Of a stretch of DNA of 7,212 bases, positions 1 through 5,230 are shown piece by piece; within the stretch, counting starts at the first letter, position 1, and each line of letters opens with the position of its first letter. The notes under the pieces are model-generated. The model saw only the letters and a program-made list of their open reading frames with translations. It was not told the DNA's origin and made no database searches. The position numbers were made by a program, and so were the translations under genes. This DNA comes from Methanomicrobiaceae archaeon UBA436 (GTDB lineage Archaea > Halobacteriota > Methanomicrobia > Methanomicrobiales > Methanoculleaceae): positions 20,577 through 27,788 of the forward strand of contig DAFR01000109.1 of the NCBI GenBank assembly GCA_002497965.1, written 5' to 3'.

Positions 1-98
1 CCCTCGACGATGAGACCGATCCTGCCTTCATCATACTCTTCGGCAAGGTCGGGTGGTGCAGCCTCCTCCATTGCGGCGATGAAGTCCTTGATATCCAT
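1..98 (-). CDS. Nif3-like dinuclear metal center protein, N-terminal fragment
   Basis: The reverse strand reads from an ATG at 98 to the left edge, giving 32 residues that begin MDIKDFIAAMEEAAPPDLAE and continue with DEGRIGLIVEG. A short helix followed by an 'APP-LAEE-D-GRIGLIVEG' segment is how archaeal members of the Nif3/YbgI family start; the family folds into toroidal hexamers with a two-metal site and its cellular role is still unsettled. The metal-binding His and Asp residues lie outside the window, so the assignment rests on the N-terminus alone. A GGG-type Shine-Dalgarno (plus-strand 106-108) sits seven bases before the ATG. The gene is divergent from the PEGA protein gene, with about 200 bases between them. 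Moderate confidence in the family, high in a real coding start. Confidence 0.62.
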   Translation of the reverse strand, partial: MDIKDFIAAMEEAAPPDLAEEYDEGRIGLIVE

Positions 99-120
99 AT
101 TATATCCCTACGATCTCAGG

Positions 121-130
121 GGATAAAAGG
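121..130 (-). promoter_or_regulatory. Possible TATA box for the Nif3-like gene
   Basis: On the minus strand this reads CCTTTTATCC. Its centre is about 27 bases upstream of the ATG at 98, the usual archaeal TATA-to-start distance, so transcription would begin almost at the start codon. An alternative AT-rich stretch near 158-165 would give a longer leader that includes the Shine-Dalgarno at 106-108. Sequence alone does not decide between them. Confidence 0.3.
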
Positions 131-193
131 CTGAACGAGATGTGGGGACCGGCACTGAAAATTTGGCCGCCTGGAGGTCATGCCCGATCAGAG

Positions 194-214
194 GGGATAT
201 CTGCTGTATATCCC
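194..214. repeat. 7-bp inverted repeat in the divergent intergenic region
   Basis: GGGATAT (194-200) and ATATCCC (208-214) form a perfect inverted repeat around a 7-base spacer. It lies between the divergent Nif3-like and PEGA genes, about 24 bases upstream of the proposed PEGA TATA box, so it could be a regulator binding site. It is short enough to occur by chance. Apart from this and the promoter elements I see nothing else in 99-302. Confidence 0.3.
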
Positions 215-237
215 AGAAACCACGGTGTAGAGGCCGG

Positions 238-294
238 ATAAAATAGGAAAGGTTATCCGCAGAAACGCTGAGAGACGCTTATCATCCATCGGAG
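238..294 (+). promoter_or_regulatory. TATA box and ribosome binding site of the PEGA protein gene
   Basis: ATAAAATA at 238-245 is the best TATA-like element upstream of the gene and predicts transcription starting near 265-270, giving a leader of roughly 35 bases. GGAG at 291-294 is eight bases before the ATG at 303, a good Shine-Dalgarno spacing that supports this start codon. Confidence 0.5.
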
Positions 295-302
295 ACGGTA
301 TA

Positions 303-1592
303 ATGAGATCTTTTATCATTGGAATGGCGCTCCTTCTTCTATGCGCCGCCATCCCTGCGGTATCTGCCCAGATCGGCGGGGATGAAGGATGGTATCGCGT
401 CCACTGCAACATCGACGGTGCCGACGTCTACTTTGACGGCCGCTACCAGGGCACCACATACGGGGGATCGCTTGATGTCCCGGTCTACACAACCGGGTCG
501 CCCTACAGCACAATCCGGGTCGAGAAGAGCGGCTACCATACCTACACCGGCAGCCTCCCATCGAGTCCTGCGGCAGGGGAGACGGTGGACGTCTACGTGA
601 CACTTCAGCCCGTCGAGACCACCGGTTCGATCCACGTCACGTCGAGCCCCTCAAGCGCTACGATCTACTTAAACGGGCAGTATAAGGGTGTAACCCCGCT
701 CACGATCCCCGATCTATCTCCCGGCACCTACTCCCTTGAGGCAGAGCACAAGGGTTACCAGTCTGATTCCTCCACTGTTACGGTCAGGTCGGGGCAGCAG
801 TCGAGCATTCAATTCACTCTGACGCCGATCGAACAGTATGGCTCGATCAAGGTCACATCCAGCCCATCTGGCGCCTATGTCTATATGGATGGAAAATACA
901 GGGGTCAAACACCCCTGACCCTCACGAGCGTTTCTGCCGGGAAACACACCATCGAACTCGATCTGGCTGGCTACTATGACTGGACGTCGACCCTGAGCGT
1001 GAGTCCGGGCGTGACCAGTTCAATCAACGCCCACCTCTCGCCAATCCCCTCCGAGACCACCGGGGCAATTGACGTGGTCTCCTACCCCGCAGGGGCGGAT
1101 GTCTTCCTGGACGAGAAGTACCAGGGCAGAACACCATCGGCGGGTGTCTACACGATATCGAACGTCCAGGTTGGCGGCCACACCGTGAGGGTGGCCCTCT
1201 CCGGATACCAGGACTACACCACGTCGGTCATCGTCAGTGCTGCAACCACAAGTCACGTCACCGCGACGCTCCAGCCCGGTCAACCCTCCACAACGGGCTC
1301 GATCTCGGTCACCTCCTCGCCCGCGGGCGCCCAGGTCTACATCGATAACGTCTACCGGGGCGTCACCCCCCTGACACTCGATGGTATTCCCACCGGAACC
1401 CACCAGGTCAGACTGGCGCTCGCAGGCTACAACGACTACTCGACAACCGTGGAGGTCGGTGCGGGGAGCACCTCTTCAGCATCGGCCTCTCTCTCACCCA
1501 TCCAGACGCCAGGTACCGGGATGGCGCCGTTTGCTGCGGTAGGCGCGCTCGGCCTCATCGGTCTCCTGGTCGCCATGCGCCGGCGTGACTGA
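303..1592 (+). CDS. Secreted, membrane-anchored PEGA-repeat protein
   Basis: This 429-residue protein has a Sec-type signal peptide (basic start, hydrophobic residues 4-20, cleavage plausible after SAVSA-like residues ending at 22). Five PEGA-type repeats follow, at roughly residues 29-102, 108-174, 180-246, 254-323 and 332-398. Each has the pattern I-V-(S)-P-x-G/S-A-x-V/I-Y-x-D/N-x-x-Y-x-G-x-T-P, then G-x-H/Y-x-hydrophobic, then GY and a second strand. The linkers are rich in Ser, Thr and Pro (such as PSTTGSI). The C-terminus is PGTGM, a hydrophobic segment (about 407-424) and RRRD, which is either a plain membrane anchor or an archaeosortase-type sorting signal related to PGF-CTERM. PEGA domains are small beta-sandwich modules common on archaeal and bacterial surfaces; no enzymatic function is known. 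The likely location is the outer cell surface, tethered at the C-terminus, possibly glycosylated. The gene is monocistronic by context. Function beyond surface structure or adhesion cannot be stated. Confidence 0.9.
   Translation: MRSFIIGMALLLLCAAIPAVSAQIGGDEGWYRVHCNIDGADVYFDGRYQGTTYGGSLDVPVYTTGSPYSTIRVEKSGYHTYTGSLPSSPAAGETVDVYVTLQPVETTGSIHVTSSPSSATIYLNGQYKGVTPLTIPDLSPGTYSLEAEHKGYQSDSSTVTVRSGQQSSIQFTLTPIEQYGSIKVTSSPSGAYVYMDGKYRGQTPLTLTSVSAGKHTIELDLAGYYDWTSTLSVSPGVTSSINAHLSPIPSETTGAIDVVSYPAGADVFLDEKYQGRTPSAGVYTISNVQVGGHTVRVALSGYQDYTTSVIVSAATTSHVTATLQPGQPSTTGSISVTSSPAGAQVYIDNVYRGVTPLTLDGIPTGTHQVRLALAGYNDYSTTVEVGAGSTSSASASLSPIQTPGTGMAPFAAVGALGLIGLLVAMRRRD
387..1496 (+). repeat. Five tandem PEGA domain repeats (coding)
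   Basis: The repeat units are about 67-75 codons each. Units 2, 3 and 5 are the closest to one another: they share V-T-S-S-P-S/A-x-A, Y-x-D/N-G/x-x-Y-x-G-x-TPLT and a GY before the second half. Unit 4 carries a small insertion around its TP motif (SAGVYTIS), and unit 1 is the most divergent, with IDGA in place of P-x-GA. The gradient suggests duplication of an inner unit with older units at the N-terminal side. Confidence 0.85.
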
Positions 1593-1608
1593 GGACCACC
1601 CCGGCACC

Positions 1609-1614
1609 TTTTTT
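1609..1614 (+). terminator. Oligo-T terminator after the PEGA gene
   Basis: A run of six T begins 16 bases after the stop codon of the PEGA gene in otherwise GC-rich DNA. Short U-tracts without a required hairpin are enough for termination by archaeal RNA polymerase, so this is a plausible end of the transcript. Confidence 0.5.
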
Positions 1615-1685
1615 CCACGAATCAGCGGTAACCCCTGACAGGGATGTCTCTTTCCGGACACGGTATCGATGTGAAATCACTCCGT

Positions 1686-1714
1686 GGGGTGGGCAGGACG
1701 CCCACACCTGCCCC
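1686..1714. repeat. Two overlapping, mutually exclusive hairpins in the intergenic region
   Basis: GTGGGC (1689-1694) pairs with GCCCAC (1700-1705) around the loop AGGAC, and the stem can be extended outward across one mismatch. Alternatively GGGCAGG (1691-1697) pairs with CCTGCCC (1707-1713) around a nine-base loop. The two stems share bases, so only one can form at a time. No T-run follows, so this is not a canonical terminator. It sits upstream of the proposed operon promoter at about 1815 and would only be transcribed by readthrough or as part of a separate RNA. The remainder of 1615-1785 is GC-rich with a short CCCTG/CAGGG palindrome at 1633-1643 and no ORF I would support. Confidence 0.35.
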
Positions 1715-1812
1715 ATCCCCCCGGAATCCGTCCCGCGATAGGTCGGTGAACCCGGTCACAGCCTGGAAGGCGCCGGTTTGATGCTCCTTTAATTACTATG
1801 GGTAATAAACAA

Positions 1813-1822
1813 CACATATAAG
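1813..1822 (+). promoter_or_regulatory. TATA box of the homocysteine operon (near-leaderless start)
   Basis: CACATATAAG lies in a sharp AT-rich patch (about 1788-1845) and is the strongest TATA-like element in the window. Its centre is about 22-28 bases upstream of the two candidate ATGs at 1840 and 1846, so transcription should start at or within a few bases of the start codon. No Shine-Dalgarno precedes either ATG, which fits a leaderless transcript. Confidence 0.6.
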
Positions 1823-1839
1823 TATTCCAGAATGAATAT

Positions 1840-3354
1840 ATGGTCATGGAAAAGTCCCTCGATCTCATCAATGCCCGGATACGCGAAGGTAGTGCACGGG
1901 TTGTCACCGCCGAAGAGATGCCGGCAATAGTCGACGAACTGGGAGAGGAAGGGGCACTGGCGGAGGTCGATGTCGTCACGACCGGGACGTTCGGAGCGAT
2001 GTGCTCCTCCGGTGCCTTCTTCAACTTCGGGCACGCCGACCCCCCCATAAGGATGGAGCGCGTCTGGCTCAACGACGTGGAAGCATACGCCGGGATAGCG
2101 GCGGTCGACGCCTACCTTGGCGCAACCCAGGAGGCCGAGACCCGCGACCGCCCCTACGGTGGTGCGCATGTCCTGGAGGAGTTTGTCTCCGGTGCCACCG
2201 TGGAACTGCGGGCAGCCTCACACGGTACCGACTGCTACCCCCGCAGGAGCATAACCACGGAGCTTCTGCTCGAGGACATGAACCAGGCGATCATGGTGAA
2301 CCCGCGAAACGCCTACCAGCGCTACAACGCGGCGACGAACACCACCGACCGGACGCTCCACACCTACATGGGCACCCTCCTTCCCCGCTGCGGCAACGTC
2401 TCCTACTCCGGTGCAGGAACCCTCTCACCACTTGCCAACGACCCTGCTTTCCGGGTCATAGGGAGCGGCGTCCCGATCTTCCTTGCAGGTGCGAGGGGGA
2501 TGATCGTCGGCGAGGGCACACAGCACTCGGCGGGCACAGGGTTTGGAACCCTGATGGTGACCGGCGACTTAAAAGAGATGCGCCAGGAGTTCCTGCGTGC
2601 CGCGGTCATGAGCGGTTACGGCGTGACGATGTATATCGGTGTCGGCGTGCCGATACCCGTTCTCGATACGGGGGTTGTCCGGAGCACCGCCGTCCGCGAT
2701 GAGGACATCATTACGGATATCATCGATTACGGCACACCCCGGCGCGACCGGCCGTCGCTTGCAAGGGTGAGTTACGCAGACCTGAAGAGTGGGTCGGTCG
2801 AGATCGGCGGTGAGACCGTCAGGACATCCCCTCTATCGAGTTACCGGCGTGCACGGGCGGTGGCCCGGGAACTCAAGACCTGGATCGAGGCCGGGAAGAT
2901 GGAACTTGCGCTCCCCACCCGCAGGATCGACCCGGCGAAACGCTCAAAACCCATGCGTGAGACGGTCGTGACCCCCCGTGTCCGCGAGATCATGGACCGG
3001 CGGGTGATCAGCATCACCGAGGATGAGGACATCAGGGTTGCAGCAAAAAAACTTCTCAAAGGGGAGACAAACCATCTCCCGGTCGTGGACGCGAGCGGTC
3101 TGCTGGTCGGGATAGTCACCACCTACGACGTCTCGAAGGCTGTGGTGAGCGACGGCCGGTTCCGGCGGGTGAAGGATATCATGACGCGGAACGTGATCAG
3201 GACCACGCCGGACGAACCTGTGGATATAGCCGCGCAGAAACTTGAGCAGAACAACATCAGCGCGCTGCCGGTGGTGGATGCCGGGAACAGGGTTGTCGGC
3301 ATCCTGTCTGCGATCGATCTCGGTAAACTGCTCCCCGGGAGGCGGTGGCGATGA
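1840..3354 (+). CDS. Homocysteine biosynthesis protein, DUF39 (COG1900) with C-terminal CBS pair
   Basis: The protein (504 residues) has an N-terminal DUF39/COG1900 domain (about 5-365) and two CBS domains (about 379-437 and 443-500; each has the D-hydrophobic-x-V-A-A/IAAQ-K-L and LPVVD-x-x-x-x-VGI pattern). DUF39 proteins convert aspartate semialdehyde plus sulfide to homocysteine in methanogens and some anaerobic bacteria, working with the NIL-ferredoxin encoded next; the Methanosarcina acetivorans pair is MA1821/MA1822 as I recall. Cys55 (in FGAMCSSGAF), Cys132 (in HGTDCYPR) and Cys184 are candidate catalytic or persulfide-carrying residues; the first two lie in segments that look conserved. 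The CBS pair probably senses an adenosyl nucleotide, possibly SAM or ATP, but no ligand is visible in sequence. The start is ATG 1840 or ATG 1846 (loss of two residues); a leaderless transcript allows either. First gene of an operon, overlapping the next by four bases. Cytoplasmic. Confidence 0.9.
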   Translation: MVMEKSLDLINARIREGSARVVTAEEMPAIVDELGEEGALAEVDVVTTGTFGAMCSSGAFFNFGHADPPIRMERVWLNDVEAYAGIAAVDAYLGATQEAETRDRPYGGAHVLEEFVSGATVELRAASHGTDCYPRRSITTELLLEDMNQAIMVNPRNAYQRYNAATNTTDRTLHTYMGTLLPRCGNVSYSGAGTLSPLANDPAFRVIGSGVPIFLAGARGMIVGEGTQHSAGTGFGTLMVTGDLKEMRQEFLRAAVMSGYGVTMYIGVGVPIPVLDTGVVRSTAVRDEDIITDIIDYGTPRRDRPSLARVSYADLKSGSVEIGGETVRTSPLSSYRRARAVARELKTWIEAGKMELALPTRRIDPAKRSKPMRETVVTPRVREIMDRRVISITEDEDIRVAAKKLLKGETNHLPVVDASGLLVGIVTTYDVSKAVVSDGRFRRVKDIMTRNVIRTTPDEPVDIAAQKLEQNNISALPVVDAGNRVVGILSAIDLGKLLPGRRWR

Positions 3355-3749
3355 AACTCCTGCTGACGTTCTCCCGCAAGGGCGAGCACGACCCCGGCAG
3401 GGAACCGGTTATCGCCCGCGTGGTGAAGGAGACCGGTGTCCTCATCAACGTCGAGAAGGCCAACATCGACTCGATGGCCGGCGAGGTGCTGGTGGACGTC
3501 CCTGACGGCGATGCTGACCTCATCCAGCGGCGTTTTGAGGAGATGGGGGTGTCTGTCCGGGCGGTGGTTGATGCCATCATCCGCGACGAGGAGGAGTGTG
3601 TCGACTGCGGTGCCTGCATAAGCGTATGCCCGCAGGAGGTCTTCTCCTTCGATCCTGAGTGGCGGCTATGCGTGAACGCTGAACGATGCGTCCTCTGCGG
3701 CAGATGCATCCAGGCATGCCCGCACGGCGCTCTCTCACAGCAGGAATGA
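3351..3749 (+). CDS. NIL-domain 2x[4Fe-4S] ferredoxin, homocysteine pathway partner
   Basis: The 132-residue protein has an N-terminal NIL domain (about 1-76, MKLLLTFSRK to VVDAII), a small ligand-binding fold also found in methionine transporter ATPases. A bacterial-type ferredoxin domain follows with two complete CxxCxxCxxxCP motifs: Cys83/86/89/93 and Cys113/116/119/123. These should bind two [4Fe-4S] clusters. An extra cysteine, Cys107, lies between them. This architecture is the known partner of DUF39 proteins in homocysteine formation, thought to provide electrons or help sulfur transfer. The ATG at 3351 overlaps the upstream TGA (ATGA) and has GGGAGG at 3337-3342 eight bases upstream; a GTG six bases earlier (3345) would be only two bases from that Shine-Dalgarno and is less likely. 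The stop overlaps the next start, so the three genes are translationally coupled. Confidence 0.92.
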   Translation: MKLLLTFSRKGEHDPGREPVIARVVKETGVLINVEKANIDSMAGEVLVDVPDGDADLIQRRFEEMGVSVRAVVDAIIRDEEECVDCGACISVCPQEVFSFDPEWRLCVNAERCVLCGRCIQACPHGALSQQE

Positions 3750-4477
3750 TCCGGGAGCATTTTGAGTTTCGCCAGACGATCGCGACGGTCATCGCCGACG
3801 ACCCGGGGCATATCGAGGCAGCGAAGGCCGGGATGCTGGCCGCCCGGCGGGAGGTCGAGGATCAGATCGGCCGCGACCCTTTTTTCGCGGCGACGTTCGA
3901 GCCGTATATCCCCCCTAACGCCGCAAATACCCCGACGAGGATGGCCCGCGCTGCCGCTGAGGCGGGTGTCGGGCCGATGGCAGCGGTGGCAGGCGCCATA
4001 GCCGGAGCCGGGGTGGAGGCGATGGCCGGGGCGGGGGCGTCGTTTGGTCTCATCGACAACGGCGGGGATATAGCCCTGGTGAGCGACCGCCAGGTCACGA
4101 TCGGGATCTATGCAGGGGCATCGCCCTTGAGCGGGCGGATCGCGTTTCGGGTCCCGCCGCAGGCCGAGATCCTGGGGGTCTGCACCTCGTCGGCGACGGT
4201 TGGGCCGTCCATCAGTTTCGGTATCGCCGATGCCGTGACGGTCTTTTCCCCGGATGTTGCTGTCGCAGACGCGTGGGCAACGGCGGTCTGCAACCAGATC
4301 ACGGCAAAGGACACCTCCGTCCTGGACAGACTGGAGGGTTCCGGTGTTGCCGGGGTGCTTGCCATAATCGGGGATACGGTGATCCGCTGGGGCGACCTCC
4401 CACCGATCGTGCGGGCGAGGGTGGACGAACGGCTGATCACCGCTGGCAGGCAGCCGTTTCACCGTCCAGGTTCATAG
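3746..4477 (+). CDS. UPF0280 family protein (COG2122, ApbE-like), sulfide assimilation
   Basis: The 243-residue product matches the usual length of the UPF0280 family. Recognisable segments are the Gly/Ala-rich stretch GPMAAVAGAIAGAG (76-89), SFGLIDNGGDIAL (99-111) with the NGGD signature, VCTSSATVGPSISFG (145-159) and the AVADAWATA segment ending at 180. They parallel the ApbE flavin-transferase motifs (GGN/GGD, T-S-G and ADA-x-ATA), so an ApbE-like fold is expected, but flavin transfer is not demonstrated. A methanogen homologue (MA1715, as I recall) is needed for efficient sulfide assimilation into cysteine and homocysteine. The true start is ATG 3746, overlapping the TGA of the ferredoxin gene (ATGA); an in-frame ATG 60 bases upstream would overlap the ferredoxin motif region and is rejected. 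No strong Shine-Dalgarno is visible, which fits translational coupling. The 3' end overlaps the convergent acidic-protein gene by six bases. Confidence 0.87.
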   Translation: MIREHFEFRQTIATVIADDPGHIEAAKAGMLAARREVEDQIGRDPFFAATFEPYIPPNAANTPTRMARAAAEAGVGPMAAVAGAIAGAGVEAMAGAGASFGLIDNGGDIALVSDRQVTIGIYAGASPLSGRIAFRVPPQAEILGVCTSSATVGPSISFGIADAVTVFSPDVAVADAWATAVCNQITAKDTSVLDRLEGSGVAGVLAIIGDTVIRWGDLPPIVRARVDERLITAGRQPFHRPGS

Positions 4478-4864
4478 AGACTCTTCGATGTAGATGCCGA
4501 TCCTTTCGTATGCCTCAGGGCCGGCGAACCGTGCAAGCGTGGTATCCCCGTCGGTAAGAATTAACACCGGTTCCCCTTTCTCCACCAAGAAGACCGCCTC
4601 GTAGATATCCACCTCTTTTATGATGATTCCGCGGGCAAGGTCTGAGGCGGCATGGAGCTGGAGCCGCTCTCTCGCCAGGTCGTCCGGGGTCTCCCGGAAG
4701 AAGTAGTAGAAGACCTGGTAGGCGTTTAGGAGATCGGAAGAGATGAGCGCATTCAGCGTCTCTGCATCAAGCGTATCCAGCATCTCTGCCAGGAGTTCGT
4801 CATCATCATCGCTTGCCTCAAACAGGGTATCGGCAAGTTCCGCAAGTTCGGTGTAATCGACCAT
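4472..4864 (-). CDS. Acidic protein of unknown function
   Basis: I do not recognise this 130-residue protein. It is strongly acidic (about 31 Asp/Glu against 8 Lys/Arg), with an SDDDDE tract at 18-23 and no cysteine. Residues 4-80 look helical, with an aromatic cluster YQVFYYFF (49-56). Residues 80-130 look like alternating strands (GIIIKEVDIYEAVFLVEKGE, LILTDGDTTLARF) ending in GIYIEESL. There is no signal peptide or clear membrane segment, so it is probably cytoplasmic. The start at ATG 4864 is chosen because GGAGGAG (4871-4877 on the plus strand) lies six bases upstream; a GTG at 4879 is part of that ribosome binding site. The gene runs convergent to the homocysteine operon, with the two stop codons adjacent and overlapping coding ends, and divergent from the winged-helix gene. 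Coding is credible from the good ribosome binding site and ordinary composition; function is open. Confidence 0.8.
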   Translation of the reverse strand: MVDYTELAELADTLFEASDDDDELLAEMLDTLDAETLNALISSDLLNAYQVFYYFFRETPDDLARERLQLHAASDLARGIIIKEVDIYEAVFLVEKGEPVLILTDGDTTLARFAGPEAYERIGIYIEESL

Positions 4865-4870
4865 ACCTGA

Positions 4871-4877
4871 CTCCTCC
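4871..4877 (-). promoter_or_regulatory. Shine-Dalgarno that sets the start of the acidic protein
   Basis: The minus strand reads GGAGGAG six bases before ATG 4864. It is a near-ideal match to the archaeal anti-Shine-Dalgarno and rules in favour of the shorter ORF over the GTG at 4879. Confidence 0.75.
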
Positions 4878-4912
4878 ACGCATCCGACCGCGCCGCGACC
4901 GGCGGGTGCATG

Positions 4913-4925
4913 AATAACTATATTG
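4913..4925. promoter_or_regulatory. Overlapping divergent TATA elements
   Basis: The AT-rich core AATAACTATATTG is the only one in the 85 bases between the divergent genes. Read on the plus strand, CTATATT (4918-4924) predicts a start near 4947, next to GTG 4950. Read on the minus strand, AATATAGTTATT predicts a start near 4894, about 30 bases before ATG 4864. One short element may therefore serve both directions. Confidence 0.45.
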
Positions 4926-4949
4926 GTCTCGCCGGAAAAAAGAGTAGGT

Positions 4950-5225
4950 GTGCGTGAGGAGGATCTGGATTGGGCCGTGTATCACGGGATTCCACAAACC
5001 GGCAGCATCACGGTCAAAGATCTTATATCTGTCACCGGGTTTGAACCCGATGCGGTCATGGCATCGCTCGAGCGTCTGGAGCACTATCTCCTGATACAGC
5101 GGTCGGGTGAGATGATACGCCTTCTCTCCATCCAGGAATCGCTGATCGCGTGTCGGTGCCGCCACAGCAGGGTTGACCTCCCGTTTGTCATCGAGAACGG
5201 TGTAATCCGGGCAAAGAAGGAGTGA
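4950..5225 (+). CDS. Small winged-helix protein, function unknown
   Basis: The 91-residue product begins [15 protein letters not shown] if started at GTG 4950. Residues 19-60 ([20 protein letters not shown] then [22 protein letters not shown]) have the helix-turn-helix plus wing pattern of a winged-helix DNA-binding or protein-interaction domain. The C-terminal part has a CRCRH cluster (Cys68, Cys70, His72) and ends [16 protein letters not shown]. The cluster has too few ligands for a complete zinc site by itself, but a dimer could share one. The start is uncertain: GTG 4950 lies at the expected distance from the TATA element at about 4921, while an in-frame TTG at 4923 would sit inside that element. 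The gene ends five bases before trm56 and carries its Shine-Dalgarno, so the two are co-transcribed. It could be a regulator or a partner in translation or RNA modification; no function is assigned. Confidence 0.75.
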   Translation: MREEDLDWAVYHGIPQTGSITVKDLISVTGFEPDAVMASLERLEHYLLIQRSGEMIRLLSIQESLIACRCRHSRVDLPFVIENGVIRAKKE

Positions 5226-5230
5226 ACGGG

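Noticed and set aside
1020..1403. 127-codon minus-strand frame inside the PEGA gene, repeated in form at 714-947
   Set aside because: It mirrors the repeat periodicity of the PEGA domains on the opposite strand, so the similarity between the shadow frames comes from the real repeats.
1662..1670. GGTATCGAT shared with the palindrome upstream of tfe (6864-6872)
   Set aside because: Only nine bases match, the first copy is not palindromic, and chance sharing of a 9-mer within 7 kb is expected.
1593..1839. Possible tRNA or other structured RNA gene in the intergenic region
   Set aside because: No cloverleaf, T-loop (GTTCGA-type) or other known RNA pattern could be found; only short hairpins are present.
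2001..2702. 233-codon plus-strand frame inside the DUF39 gene
   Set aside because: It is out of frame with a confidently recognised protein, and its product is Arg/Pro/Gly-rich without any family pattern.
3686..3745. Upstream in-frame ATG that would extend the UPF0280 protein by 20 residues
   Set aside because: The extension is Arg/Pro-rich, lies over the second ferredoxin motif and lacks family similarity; the ATGA overlap at 3746 is the natural start.
3881..3886. Run of six T inside the UPF0280 gene as a terminator
   Set aside because: It encodes the Pro-Phe-Phe segment of a well-conserved protein, with no reason for termination inside the gene.
3257..4462. 401-codon open frame on the minus strand, antisense to the ferredoxin and UPF0280 genes
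   Set aside because: The plus strand carries three recognised proteins here. The antisense product is rich in Arg, Pro, His and Cys with no recognisable domain, as expected for a GC-rich shadow frame.
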